From an uncultured Bacilli bacterium (GTDB lineage: Bacteria; Bacillota_I; Bacilli_A; RF39; UBA660), in NCBI GenBank assembly GCA_934167485.1, contig CAKPKL010000012.1, positions 1 through 39,467 of the forward strand: a DNA stretch of 39,467 nt, given 5' to 3'. Shown here one piece after another: positions 8,417-16,955 of this stretch (position 1 is its first letter; each line of letters begins with the position of its first letter). Under the pieces are notes generated by a model, which saw only the letters and a program-made list of their open reading frames with translations, was not told where the DNA came from and ran no database searches. Made by a program: the position numbers and the translations under genes.

Positions 8417-9404
8417 TTTTCATCGTCTCCAACATTACAGCTTTTATTGTATGAAGTCTATTTTCTGCTTCTTCAAATACTCTAGATTTACTAGACTCAA
8501 ATACTTCATCTGTAACTTCCATTTCTTTTATTCTAAATTTTTCTTCTATTTCTTTACCTATTGTTGTTTCATTATTATGAAACGAAGGTAAACAATGTAA
8601 GAAAATAGCATTTTCTTTAGCATTATTCATAACACTCATATTTATTTGATATGGACTTAAAAGTTCAATTCTCTCTTTCCATAATTCCATTGGTTCACCC
8701 ATTGAAACCCATACATCTGTATAAAGAGCATCTGCACCTTTTACACCTTCCATAATATCTTCAGTCATGCTTATTACAGAACCAGTCTTATAAGCAATTT
8801 CTTTACACTTATTAACTAATTCTTCTTCTGGCCAAAGTGTTCTTGGCGCACAACATGTAAAATTAACGCCTAATTTTGAACATACAACCATAAGTGAATT
8901 TGCTACATTATTTCTAGCATCTCCACAGAATACTAATTTTCTTCCCTTTAAAGAACCAAATTCTTCTTGTACAGTCATAAGGTCTGCAAGCATTTGTGTT
9001 GGATGAAATTCATTAGTAAGACCGTTCCAAACAGGTACTTTGCTATATTTAGCTAAAGCTTCTACTATTGTTTGATCAAACCCACGATATTCAATTCCAT
9101 CATACATACTAGCTAAAACACGTGCTGTATCTTCTATTGTTTCCTTTTTTCCCATTTGAGAACCAGTTGGTCCTAAATAAGTTGCTGACATTCCAAGATC
9201 ATGAGCACCAGCTTCAAAAGCACATCTAGTTCTTGTAGAGTCTTTTTCAAATATCATAGCTATTTGTTTGCCTTCCAAATATCTATGAGATATATTATTT
9301 CTTTTTTTGTTTTTTAAATCTATTGCTACATCTATTAAATGTCTAATTTCTTCAGGAGTATAATCTAATAGTTTTAAAAAATCTCTACCTCTTAAATCTA
9401 CCAT
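8409..9404 (-). CDS. arcB: catabolic ornithine carbamoyltransferase
   Basis: Second enzyme of the arginine deiminase pathway: phosphorolysis of citrulline to ornithine and carbamoyl phosphate. Carbamoyl-phosphate-binding STRTR is at about residue 55 and the HPTQ motif at about 134. Ornithine-side motifs FCGDARNN, SMGEP and HCLPSFHN are intact. Length (331 aa) is normal. The gene overlaps arcA by 7 nt and the kinase-transporter gene by 8 nt, so the three are one translationally coupled unit. The catabolic rather than biosynthetic role rests on this context. Confidence 0.95.
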   Translation of the reverse strand: MVDLRGRDFLKLLDYTPEEIRHLIDVAIDLKNKKRNNISHRYLEGKQIAMIFEKDSTRTRCAFEAGAHDLGMSATYLGPTGSQMGKKETIEDTARVLASMYDGIEYRGFDQTIVEALAKYSKVPVWNGLTNEFHPTQMLADLMTVQEEFGSLKGRKLVFCGDARNNVANSLMVVCSKLGVNFTCCAPRTLWPEEELVNKCKEIAYKTGSVISMTEDIMEGVKGADALYTDVWVSMGEPMELWKERIELLSPYQINMSVMNNAKENAIFLHCLPSFHNNETTIGKEIEEKFRIKEMEVTDEVFESSKSRVFEEAENRLHTIKAVMLETMKNE

Positions 9405-10645
9405 TCAACATCCTCCCTTACAAGTGGCATAGACATACATCTTGGACCTCCACGTCCACGTCCTAATTCAGCTCCACAAATCTCAATTACTTTAAGACCT
9501 GCTTTACGTAATTCTTTATTTGTAACATCATTTCTATCGTATACAACAACAACTCCTGGTGCTATACATAATGTATTAGAACCATCATTCCATTGTTCAC
9601 GTTCACTTGCTACTTTATCTCCTCCAGCACATGGAATAAGAGTTACTGGATGATCTAAATATTTTTCCAATATTTCCTTTAATGACCCCTTAATTTCTTT
9701 TACATTTAAATCTTCATAAGTTGTAGGATCAAATCCTTCAGTTATTTCAAACACTTGTAGTGTATCCGAAATTGCAGGATGATATGTAAAAGTATACTTA
9801 TCAATTTGAGTAAATACTGTATCAAGATGCATAAATGCTCTAGATACTGGAATATTAAATGCTAAAATTGTATCAATTTTACAAGATGGATCTTTAAAGA
9901 AATTTTTAGAAATTTGATCTATAGCTGCAGCTTCGGTTCTTTGTGAAATACCAATAGCTATAGTATGATCATTAATATTTAATAAATCTCCACCTTCAGT
10001 ATGCCAATGATAACCCCTATTATAATATAAAGGTGTATCTTTAAAATCTGGATGATATTTAAATACATATTCAGCATAAATGCATTCCCTGTTTCTTGTA
10101 ACAGAATACATATGATTTAAATTTGCTCCTTCACCAACACTTGCAAAATTATCTCTTGTAAAGTATAAATTTGGCATTGGAGCTGCTATAAACTTTTCAG
10201 GCTCATCAACTAAATCAACTAAAGTTTTTTCTACTTCTCTTTTTCTAAAAGGAAAATCTTTAATTTGAATACCTTCCATAGTTTGTAGTACTAATTTTTT
10301 AGGATCTTTTATTTTATCCAAAAAATTATAAGTTAAAATTTGGTACTTAATAGTATGAATTCCAGCTTCTATAATAAACTGACGAATAAATTTATCACGA
10401 ATTCTTTCATTACTACCAATTACCTCTGCTACTAAATCTTCAAGGTAAATAACTTCTACACCATTTTCCATTAAAGCTTTAGCAAACATGTCATGTTCTC
10501 TTTGTGCTTCGGCTAAATAAGGAATATCATCAAAAAGTAACTCACCTAAAGTATCTGGAGTTAAGTTTAATAATTCATTACCAGGTCTATGAAGTAATAC
10601 TTTTTTTAATTTTCCTATTTCACTTGTCACATGAATACTACTCAT
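9398..10645 (-). CDS. arcA: arginine deiminase
   Basis: First enzyme of the pathway: arginine to citrulline plus ammonia, in the cytoplasm. Guanidino-group modifying fold with FTRDN (about residue 163), HTEGGD with the catalytic Glu/His set, HLDTVFTQ, and the C-terminal GRGGPRCMSMP containing the nucleophilic Cys. The usual FTRDP reads FTRDN here; the Asp that matters is kept. The start has GGTAGGAG upstream and MSSIHVTSEIGKLKKVLLHRPG is the standard opening. It heads the operon, with a promoter about 50 nt upstream. No ArgR-type operator or catabolite element was evident by eye. Confidence 0.96.
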   Translation of the reverse strand: MSSIHVTSEIGKLKKVLLHRPGNELLNLTPDTLGELLFDDIPYLAEAQREHDMFAKALMENGVEVIYLEDLVAEVIGSNERIRDKFIRQFIIEAGIHTIKYQILTYNFLDKIKDPKKLVLQTMEGIQIKDFPFRKREVEKTLVDLVDEPEKFIAAPMPNLYFTRDNFASVGEGANLNHMYSVTRNRECIYAEYVFKYHPDFKDTPLYYNRGYHWHTEGGDLLNINDHTIAIGISQRTEAAAIDQISKNFFKDPSCKIDTILAFNIPVSRAFMHLDTVFTQIDKYTFTYHPAISDTLQVFEITEGFDPTTYEDLNVKEIKGSLKEILEKYLDHPVTLIPCAGGDKVASEREQWNDGSNTLCIAPGVVVVYDRNDVTNKELRKAGLKVIEICGAELGRGRGGPRCMSMPLVREDVEW

Positions 10646-10692
10646 TTCTCTCCTACCTTTCTAAATAATAAACTCCTTTATTATCTATAATT

Positions 10693-10720
10693 ATTATATC
10701 AAATTTAAAATTAAAGTAAA
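10693..10720 (-). promoter_or_regulatory. promoter of the arcA operon
   Basis: Extended -10 TGATATAAT (TATAAT at 10693-10698) lies 16 bp from a weak -35 TTTACT (10715-10720), about 48 nt upstream of the arcA start. The same TGATATAAT element recurs before maf and the HTH gene. Confidence 0.6.
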
Positions 10721-10752
10721 GAGATTTAAATGAGAAAATATAAAAATAAAAA

Positions 10753-10772
10753 CTAATAAAAACAATTATTAG
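10753..10772 (-). terminator. terminator after the first pilin-like gene
   Basis: A 7-bp stem CTAATAA/TTATTAG with a 6-nt loop is followed by TTTTTATTTTT on the minus strand, 16 nt past the stop. The stem is AT-rich and therefore weak. Confidence 0.55.
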
Positions 10773-10787
10773 CTTCTACTCTATTTT

Positions 10788-11786
10788 TTAATCTAATTGT
10801 GATTTTAAAATTGTTATAACTGGGCGAATTCCATATCCACCACCACTTTGATCTACACGATTAACATCTATTATTCCAGTAGTTCGTATACCATAAGCAC
10901 GCTCAAGAGTTTGCTCATGAATAGAAGATGTCCAATATCCCCATATTCCTTTGAACGGACTCTCTATTTCTTTCATATTGCTATCATATTTAGACAAATT
11001 ACCATATAGCCATTCTGGCATAGTGTCTGTATATGAGTTTTCTATTTGTATTTTTGTTGGAATAATTACCTCTACAGTATCTCCAAATACATCTTGTATA
11101 TGTTTTAATGGTGTTCCTTCTTCTTTTGAAGTTATATTTTTGCAAGCGGTATTATCAGAACTACCATCTGTACACCAAGTTAGTGTTGGTGATACCGTAT
11201 TATTTGTTCCATCTCCATCCGTAAAGTTTCTATCCATTATTAAGCTTATATTATTATCTGTTGCTTCTAATACATAGAATGTTCTATCACTATCTAAATG
11301 ACATGTATATTTTGATCCTATAGTTTTACTTGTTCCTTCACTAAGTTCACATATTAATGTTGATTTTTTTGAAGGTGTTAATTTCCCATTTGTATATGCA
11401 TAATTTTTTCCATTTATTTCAAGTCCTTCTACATTTGTTAAGTCTCCAGTATCTCCTATTGTAATTGAACTTGGCATTATCTTTTCTCCTGATACTTGTA
11501 CTCTTATTTCTATTCCATTACACTTATCGTTATCTATTGTTCCTTTACATAGATTTCCATTTTTCATTACTTTGTATACTCCACTTACTGATTGTTCTGG
11601 ATTATTCATCTGATAATTTGTTATTGATTGTTTTGCTGCTGTTAAATAGTTTTCTGCACTCCTTAGATTCGCATTACTTTTACTATCCTCTATTATGCTT
11701 AATACTATTGGAGTAGCTATAAGTGCGATTATAGCTAATATTACTATGACTGCTAATAACTCTATTAAAGTAAAACCTTTTTTCAT
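10788..11786 (-). CDS. type IV pilin-like (class III prepilin) protein with large C-terminal domain
   Basis: The N-terminus MKKGFTLIELLAVIVILAII is a textbook prepilin leader: cleavage after Gly4, Phe at +1 and Glu at +5 of the mature protein, followed by the hydrophobic helix used for assembly or membrane anchoring. The start has GGAGGATAAC directly upstream. After about 140 residues of pilin stem comes a Cys-containing domain (CTDGSSDNTACKNIT) ending in YGIRPVITIL. That ending is shared with the second pilin-like gene at 26704-28591, so the two are paralogues; it recalls DUF6273-type, possibly lectin-like, domains (tentative). At 332 aa it is long for a major pilin, so a minor or adhesin-bearing pilin, or a pseudopilin, is plausible. 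No assembly ATPase, prepilin peptidase or platform gene is nearby. Confidence 0.8.
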   Translation of the reverse strand: MKKGFTLIELLAVIVILAIIALIATPIVLSIIEDSKSNANLRSAENYLTAAKQSITNYQMNNPEQSVSGVYKVMKNGNLCKGTIDNDKCNGIEIRVQVSGEKIMPSSITIGDTGDLTNVEGLEINGKNYAYTNGKLTPSKKSTLICELSEGTSKTIGSKYTCHLDSDRTFYVLEATDNNISLIMDRNFTDGDGTNNTVSPTLTWCTDGSSDNTACKNITSKEEGTPLKHIQDVFGDTVEVIIPTKIQIENSYTDTMPEWLYGNLSKYDSNMKEIESPFKGIWGYWTSSIHEQTLERAYGIRTTGIIDVNRVDQSGGGYGIRPVITILKSQLD

Positions 11787-11841
11787 GTTATCCTCCTATT
11801 CTATGTAAATTATACTAAAAAAATATAGATTAATCAATAAC

Positions 11842-13218
11842 CTATATTTTATATTTACTCTTCATAGTGTTTATTATAGACATTGAAAATTTTTTATCAT
11901 TAAATGGAATTCTTTTATCCTTAACAATTATGGCTTCCTCATGTCCTTTTCCAAGTATAAGTAATATATCTTTTTCTTTTAATAACGATATTCCTCTTTT
12001 AATTGCTAAACCTCTATCAGGTATCACTTCAAAATTAGAATTATTATTATCAACAAGCATATCAGTTAATATACTACTAAACTCTTCATCATGTAAATCG
12101 TCACTAGTAATTATTGCATATTTACTATTATTACATGCATCTCTCATCATTATCGGTCTTTTTGTTCTATCCCTTGAACCAGTACATCCAAATACTGTGT
12201 AAATATCTCCTTGTTTTATTTCATTTACTGTATTATAAACATTTTCCATAGCATCTGGTGTATGTGCATAATCTATTATTATTAAATTATTATTATATTC
12301 TATTATATCCATTCTACCTGGAGGTGTAGTTAATTCACTTACAATATTTATTATATTATTAATATCTATTTTCATTTCACTTAAAAGTGATATTGTAGCA
12401 ACTAAATTATATATATTATATTTACCTATTAATTTTGAATTAAAATTATAGTCTATACCATTTATTTTTAATTTAAAATTTGTTTTATATCCTAAAGAAT
12501 AATTTTCTATTTTATAATCATTACAATTAAATCCATAATATTTAACATTTTTTATATTAAAATAATCTTTATTAGGATCATCACTATTAATTATACTAAC
12601 ACCATCATCTTTTAAATTATAAAATAATTTTTGTTTAGCTTTAGCATAATTTTCCATAGTCTTATGGTAATCTAAATGATCTTGCGTTAAATTAGTAAAT
12701 ATAGCATAATCAAACTTTATGCCATCAAATCTTTTCATATCAAGACCTTGACTACTAACTTCCATAACTACGCTTTTATAGCCCTTATCATAAGCTGTAA
12801 TAATCATATCATATAAATCACATATATCTGGACTGGTATTTGGCAAATTACAAACTTTATCATCTAAGTAAAAGCCTATAGTACCTATATAGGCACATTT
12901 AATATTTAATTTATTTAAAGCTTGATATATTAAATATCCTGTAGTAGTTTTACCATTTGTACCTGTTATTCCAATTATATTCATTTCATCTAAATATTTA
13001 TTATAATTATCATTTAAATACTTAGTTAAATAATCTCTTGTATTATCTACTTTAATAGTTTCAACACTATACTTTTTATCACTTTCAACGATTATTTTTG
13101 CAGCACCTTTTTCTATCGCACTTTCTATATAAGCATCACCATTACTATTAATACCTTTTAAAGCTACAAATATATCACCTTGTTTTATTTTTCTAGAATC
13201 AGATTTTATATTTATCAT
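11842..13218 (-). CDS. murE: UDP-N-acetylmuramoyl-tripeptide synthetase (MurE), atypical substrate motif
   Basis: Cytoplasmic ligase adding the third amino acid to UDP-MurNAc-L-Ala-D-Glu during peptidoglycan precursor synthesis. Mur ligase features are clear: the N-terminal MurE-type domain, ITGTNGKTTTGYLIY P-loop at about residue 86, TNLTQDHLDYH, the IDYAHTPDAMENVY segment and FGCTGSRDRTKRP. Meso-diaminopimelate enzymes carry DNPR at the residue-3 recognition loop; the corresponding stretch here reads SDDLHDEE, lacking Asn, Pro and Arg. A different diamino acid (lysine or ornithine) is therefore more likely, but the exact residue cannot be deduced. At 458 aa it is slightly short for MurE. 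It is followed at 7-nt and 8-nt gaps by an unknown gene upstream and lies downstream of fmt on the same strand. Confidence 0.93.
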   Translation of the reverse strand: MINIKSDSRKIKQGDIFVALKGINSNGDAYIESAIEKGAAKIIVESDKKYSVETIKVDNTRDYLTKYLNDNYNKYLDEMNIIGITGTNGKTTTGYLIYQALNKLNIKCAYIGTIGFYLDDKVCNLPNTSPDICDLYDMIITAYDKGYKSVVMEVSSQGLDMKRFDGIKFDYAIFTNLTQDHLDYHKTMENYAKAKQKLFYNLKDDGVSIINSDDPNKDYFNIKNVKYYGFNCNDYKIENYSLGYKTNFKLKINGIDYNFNSKLIGKYNIYNLVATISLLSEMKIDINNIINIVSELTTPPGRMDIIEYNNNLIIIDYAHTPDAMENVYNTVNEIKQGDIYTVFGCTGSRDRTKRPIMMRDACNNSKYAIITSDDLHDEEFSSILTDMLVDNNNSNFEVIPDRGLAIKRGISLLKEKDILLILGKGHEEAIIVKDKRIPFNDKKFSMSIINTMKSKYKI

Positions 13219-13224
13219 AAATAC

Positions 13225-13902
13225 CTACTCTCTATATAAATAGTTTTCTTTATTAAATTCTAATCCAGTTATCTCATCAATATTACTATATTCTATGTTT
13301 ATTTTATTAATATCTGTCATTAGATTTGTTAAATCAAAACTTATAGTTGTTATTTTCTTATTTATTTCTATTATACTTACTTTAACACGACTTTCATATG
13401 TTCCTTCTAAGTCATATAAATAATTATATATATAGTTTGAATCTATTGTGTAATTTTTTTCTATTTTTCCATCTTTATATGTAGTTTTAGACTCTTCTTC
13501 TAATTTATCAAGTATAAGAGATAAATTTGTATTAAAAATTTTAGCTACATTATATTGTATGTCACTTAAATAATATGAATCATTATCAATTAAATAATAA
13601 TTACCTTCATAATAATAATTTAACAAATTATAATGTATTAAAGCTTTATTCTTATAATATGTACCTTCTACTATATCACTTGAATCTTGTTTATAATAAT
13701 TAATTTTAAAATTATAACTAGTCATATTTTTAAATTGATCAAAAGCAGAAAGAGGTATTTCTTTTTCTATATTAGTATCTGTACTATTATAATTTAAAAC
13801 TATAAATACAAATATAAAAAACAAAGCATAAAATCCAAGTAAGGTTAATGATCTTTTTTTAGGATCTTTCAAATTTTCTCTTATATCTTTTAAAAACTTC
13901 AT
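13225..13902 (-). CDS. hypothetical single-pass membrane protein
   Basis: Not recognised. A basic N-terminus with LKDPKKRSLT precedes one transmembrane helix (about residues 19-37). The remaining 185 residues are predicted outside the membrane, rich in Tyr, Asn and Asp, with alternating hydrophobic residues suggesting beta structure. It sits 6 nt before murE and 8 nt after fmt, so it probably shares their transcript; a cell-envelope role is a guess from that context. Gene length, spacing and start codon next to GTGAT support a real gene. Confidence 0.75.
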   Translation of the reverse strand: MKFLKDIRENLKDPKKRSLTLLGFYALFFIFVFIVLNYNSTDTNIEKEIPLSAFDQFKNMTSYNFKINYYKQDSSDIVEGTYYKNKALIHYNLLNYYYEGNYYLIDNDSYYLSDIQYNVAKIFNTNLSLILDKLEEESKTTYKDGKIEKNYTIDSNYIYNYLYDLEGTYESRVKVSIIEINKKITTISFDLTNLMTDINKINIEYSNIDEITGLEFNKENYLYRE

Positions 13903-13910
13903 AATATCAC

Positions 13911-14870
13911 TTATCCTGCTATTCTGCCAACTAAATCTTCTTTTATACCATTTAGAAAATCTTTAGCCATCATTTTAGATTTTCCTTCTGGTTGCAATGA
14001 AGTAATTATTATAACTCCATTACTAGTTTTTATTCCAATACCTTCTTTATATATTTTAACAATTTCACCATCTAATTTTCCTGGATAATATTCATTACCT
14101 TCTATAGATGAAAATGCTTTAAATCTTCTACCTTCTAACATAAAATAAGCCCCAGGAAAACTATTTAATCCTCTTATTTTATTATATATCTCCCTAGTAG
14201 TTTTAGAAAAGTCTATACGTTCATCTACTGGTCTTATAATAGGCGCAAAAGTAACTAAATTTGAATCTTGTGGAATTCTTTTATTTGTTCCTTCAAATAT
14301 ACTAGGTAATGTTTCTATTAAAAGTTCACTTCCGAGTTTACTTAATTTATCATGAAGAGTACTTGCTGTATCAGTTTCTGTTATCTCTATTTCACTTTGA
14401 GTAATAATATCTCCATCATCCATACCAGGTGCCATATACATTATTGTAATTCCTGTAGTTCTATAACCTTCCATAATTGCTCTATGTATAGGAGCTCCAC
14501 CTCTTAATTTTGGTAGTAATGATGCATGTACATTAATACATCCATATTTAGGATAATCTAGCAATTCTTTAGGTAAAATTTGTCCATAAGCACAAGTAAC
14601 AATTAAATCTGGTTCTAAATCAATTATTTCTTGATATTGCTCCTTTATATTATTTAATTGTATACATAATATATTATTTTCCTCAGCTACTATTTTTATA
14701 GGTGGTTTTGCCACCCTACCATTTCTACCAACTTGTTTATCCGGCTGAGTTACTACTGCTTTTACTTTATAATTTTTTATAAGGGCTTCTAATATAGGAA
14801 CACTAAATTCTGGTGTACCCATAAAAATTATTCTAGGATCTCTTTTTATCTCTATATCTTCTAAATTCAT
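13911..14870 (-). CDS. fmt: methionyl-tRNA formyltransferase
   Basis: Formylates the initiator Met-tRNA using 10-formyl-tetrahydrofolate. The formyltransferase domain shows IIFMGTPEFSVPILEALI at the start, the catalytic-loop region INVHASLLPKLRGGAPI and GDIITQ; a C-terminal OB-like domain follows (about residue 205 onward, INSFPGAYF-type motif). I chose the ATG preceding NLEDIEIKRDP because GGTGATT is 4-5 nt upstream; eight extra residues are open upstream. In most Bacillota def, priA or rsmB lie next to fmt; none is present here. A TATAAT lies about 15 nt before the ATG. Confidence 0.94.
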   Translation of the reverse strand: MNLEDIEIKRDPRIIFMGTPEFSVPILEALIKNYKVKAVVTQPDKQVGRNGRVAKPPIKIVAEENNILCIQLNNIKEQYQEIIDLEPDLIVTCAYGQILPKELLDYPKYGCINVHASLLPKLRGGAPIHRAIMEGYRTTGITIMYMAPGMDDGDIITQSEIEITETDTASTLHDKLSKLGSELLIETLPSIFEGTNKRIPQDSNLVTFAPIIRPVDERIDFSKTTREIYNKIRGLNSFPGAYFMLEGRRFKAFSSIEGNEYYPGKLDGEIVKIYKEGIGIKTSNGVIIITSLQPEGKSKMMAKDFLNGIKEDLVGRIAG

Positions 14871-14898
14871 ATAATCACCACTATAATTATACAATAAA

Positions 14899-14921
14899 AA
14901 AGATATTATTTAAATATCTTT
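14899..14921 (-). terminator. hairpin with T-tract upstream of fmt
   Basis: Stem AAAGATATT/AATATCTTT, 9 bp with a 5-nt loop, is followed by TTTTTTATTG on the minus strand. It would stop minus-strand transcripts that leave sigH and cross the HTH gene in antisense, isolating fmt. Confidence 0.55.
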
Positions 14922-15031
14922 CTTTAATTTATTTTAGATTTTATGTAATGATACAACTGCTTTATATCAAATATATTATTACAACAATTCTTAAAAACAA
15001 TTTGTTACTTTGCATATTTTTTTTCAAAATA

Positions 15032-15040
15032 TGATATAAT
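15032..15040 (+). promoter_or_regulatory. extended -10 promoter of the HTH gene
   Basis: TGATATAAT is 28 nt upstream of the plus-strand start codon; TTTGCA/TTGCAT further upstream is too far for a normal -35, so the extended -10 probably carries recognition. Confidence 0.55.
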
Positions 15041-15068
15041 TATATAGATTAAAAGTATAGGTGATTAT

Positions 15069-15287
15069 ATGTCTACAGAATTTAAATTATATGATGTTCA
15101 AGAACAAGATTTATATAAAAATAAAAGTAAAAAAGAAAAAGAAGCTGTATTATTTGATATGGTAAATTATGCTTTAAAATATGGTAATAAACCTGCAGCC
15201 AGATTTTATAAAACATACCCTTCTACTGTTAGAAGATGGGTAAAAAAATATAAAAATGAAGGAATAGATGGATTAAAATTTAAATAA
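15069..15287 (+). CDS. small stand-alone helix-turn-helix protein
   Basis: A 72-residue basic protein. Residues about 30-70 (ALKYGNKPAARFYKTYPSTV then RRWVKKYKNEGIDGL) form a homeodomain-like HTH of the kind found at the N-terminus of IS3/IS481/IS630-type transposases, but no catalytic domain follows and no inverted repeats are visible. GGTGAT lies 5 nt before the ATG. It is the only plus-strand gene in the window and has its own extended -10 promoter and its own terminator, which argues for a functioning small DNA-binding protein rather than debris. It is convergent with sigH, with 7 bp between stops. A domesticated transposase domain acting as a regulator is an inference; target unknown. 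Confidence 0.75.
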   Translation: MSTEFKLYDVQEQDLYKNKSKKEKEAVLFDMVNYALKYGNKPAARFYKTYPSTVRRWVKKYKNEGIDGLKFK

Positions 15288-15305
15288 TCCATCTTTATTT
15301 TTTTA
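15267..15305 (+). terminator. terminator overlapping the end of the HTH gene
   Basis: GATGGATTA (15267-15275) pairs with TAATCCATC (15285-15293) around a 9-nt loop, followed by TTTATTTTTTT. The right arm contains the TAA stop codon. There is no T-run on the other strand, so it is directional. Confidence 0.85.
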
Positions 15306-15891
15306 AATCTCTTTTTATTTTTGTTTTTATTCTTTGTATAGCATTATCTATAGATTTTTGATCCTTATCTAGTATTTCAGCTATTTCTTTATATTTAAAT
15401 CCATTTATTAAAAGTGTAAATACTTGTTGTTCTAAATCAGTTAAAACTTCATTAATTCTATTTACTAAATCTTCTTCTATAGCTACATTAAGAACAGCTT
15501 CTTCTGGAGTTTGTTTTGTATCACTCATAAATTTTAATAATAGATTTTCTTCATTATCATAAGAAATTGATTCATTTAGTATTTTATTTTTATTTCTATT
15601 AGAACCTATTACAACACTTATTATCTTCCTTTCAATACAAGTTTTAGCATAAGTATAAAATAGTGTGTCTTTTTGTTCTTGATATCTATCTAGAGCATGA
15701 CTTAATCCAATCATACCTTCTTGTATTAAATCATTTTTTTCAAGTCCATTATTTTTACAATAAGGTAACATCTTTGTAGCTATTTTAATTATTAATGGTT
15801 CATATTTTTTTATCAATATGTTATTAGCTTCTTCATTTCCTTCATTAATATATTCTATTAATTCATAATCATTATAGTCTTTATAATCCAT
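15295..15891 (-). CDS. sigH: sigma-70 family factor, SigH-like
   Basis: Alternative RNA polymerase sigma factor. Region 2 is seen at about residues 20-95 (NDLIQEGMIGLSHALDRY, then FYTYAKTCIERKI) and region 4 at about 140-195 (LEQQVFTLLINGFKYKEIAE). Length of 198 aa and the neighbour order with rlmB and mrnC match the B. subtilis sigH neighbourhood, which is why I prefer SigH over a generic ECF factor. In B. subtilis SigH drives early stationary phase, competence and sporulation genes; whether this organism sporulates is not shown. It begins 1 nt after the rlmB stop region and probably shares that operon. No terminator follows on its own strand until the hairpin before fmt. Confidence 0.85.
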   Translation of the reverse strand: MDYKDYNDYELIEYINEGNEEANNILIKKYEPLIIKIATKMLPYCKNNGLEKNDLIQEGMIGLSHALDRYQEQKDTLFYTYAKTCIERKIISVVIGSNRNKNKILNESISYDNEENLLLKFMSDTKQTPEEAVLNVAIEEDLVNRINEVLTDLEQQVFTLLINGFKYKEIAEILDKDQKSIDNAIQRIKTKIKRDLKK

Positions 15892-15892
15892 A

Positions 15893-16588
15893 TTAACCTC
15901 TTTGTTTTATTGCTTCAAAAACTACAATAGCAGTTGCAACAGAGGCATTTAAACTATTTACCTCACCTTTCATTGGAATGCTTGCTATAAAATCACAATT
16001 TTCTTTTACTAATTTAGACATACCATTACCTTCATTACCACATATTATACAAGTTTTACCTTTATAATTTAATTTAGTATAATCTTCTCCATTCATATCT
16101 GTACCAAATATCCAATATCCATTATCTTTTAAAAGTTTTATAGTATTAACTAAATTAGTAACACGTATTATTTTCATCTTTTCTGTAGTACCTACACTAG
16201 TCTTTATTACAGTTGAATTTACTTCAACACTTCTATCCTGAGGTATTATAATTCCATCTACTCCTGCTGCTTCACAAGATCTTATAATTGCTCCAAAATT
16301 ATGTGGATCTTCTATATGATCTAACATTACTATTAATGAATCATCTAATCCAATTATATCATCTAAAGTATTATATTTATAATCAGGAACACTTAATATT
16401 ATCCCTTGGTGCAACCCATTTACTTTCTTATCCATATCATATTTGGATAAAGCTTGTACTCTAACACCTTTATTTTTTAATTTGTTAAGTATTTCATATT
16501 CATTAAATTTATCTTGAATGAAAGCCTTTTCTATTTTTTTATTTCCATTTAAGTATTCTAAAGCAACATTTTTTCCATATACGTACAT
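15893..16588 (-). CDS. rlmB: 23S rRNA 2'-O-methyltransferase of the RlmB/TrmH family
   Basis: SPOUT-class RNA methyltransferase, predicted to methylate the ribose of a guanosine in 23S rRNA (G2251 in E. coli numbering). An N-terminal L30e-like substrate-binding domain is followed by the knotted SAM-binding domain: HIEDPHNFGAIIRSCEAAG, ICGNEGNGMS and PMKGEVNSLNASVATAI are the three TrmH motifs. Stop of this gene and start of sigH are adjacent; mrnC ends 1 nt upstream. The family also contains 2'-O-methyltransferases for tRNA, so the exact target is inferred from synteny. Confidence 0.92.
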   Translation of the reverse strand: MYVYGKNVALEYLNGNKKIEKAFIQDKFNEYEILNKLKNKGVRVQALSKYDMDKKVNGLHQGIILSVPDYKYNTLDDIIGLDDSLIVMLDHIEDPHNFGAIIRSCEAAGVDGIIIPQDRSVEVNSTVIKTSVGTTEKMKIIRVTNLVNTIKLLKDNGYWIFGTDMNGEDYTKLNYKGKTCIICGNEGNGMSKLVKENCDFIASIPMKGEVNSLNASVATAIVVFEAIKQRG

Positions 16589-16589
16589 T

Positions 16590-16955
16590 TTATACCTCCT
16601 TTATATAATTAACTATTTCATTTATTCTATTTATATTTTTTGAATAATAAAGATATCCAATTAATGCTTCAAAAGCTGTTGCATGTTTATAAGTTATTAT
16701 ATCAGTATTTTTAGGCTTATGATTACTTTTATGATTTCTTGCATTCATAACTATTTTAATCTCATCTTCCTTTAAAAAATTGTTATCTTGCATACTCCTT
16801 AAAAACTTAGCTTGTGCTTTTGCACTCACATATTTTATAGATTCACTTTGTAATTCTTTTACCTTACATATACCTTTATCAATTAAGTATTCTCTTATCA
16901 TAACCTCATATATAGCATCCCCTATATATGCAAGTACTAAAGCATTCTTATCCAT
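16590..16955 (-). CDS. mrnC: Mini-ribonuclease III
   Basis: Dimeric endonuclease that matures 23S rRNA ends in Gram-positive bacteria. The catalytic domain is recognisable from LAYIGDAIYEVMIREYL (RNase III signature with acidic residues) and from EALIGYLYY near the C-terminus; there is no dsRNA-binding domain. 121 aa is the normal size. Its start overlaps the upstream nucleotidyltransferase-like gene by one base (TAATG). Confidence 0.92.
   Translation of the reverse strand: MDKNALVLAYIGDAIYEVMIREYLIDKGICKVKELQSESIKYVSAKAQAKFLRSMQDNNFLKEDEIKIVMNARNHKSNHKPKNTDIITYKHATAFEALIGYLYYSKNINRINEIVNYIKEV

Noticed and set aside
11465..11716. Plus-strand open frame opposite the first pilin-like gene
   Set aside because: It is a low-complexity Leu/Tyr shadow of the pilin frame without a ribosome binding site.
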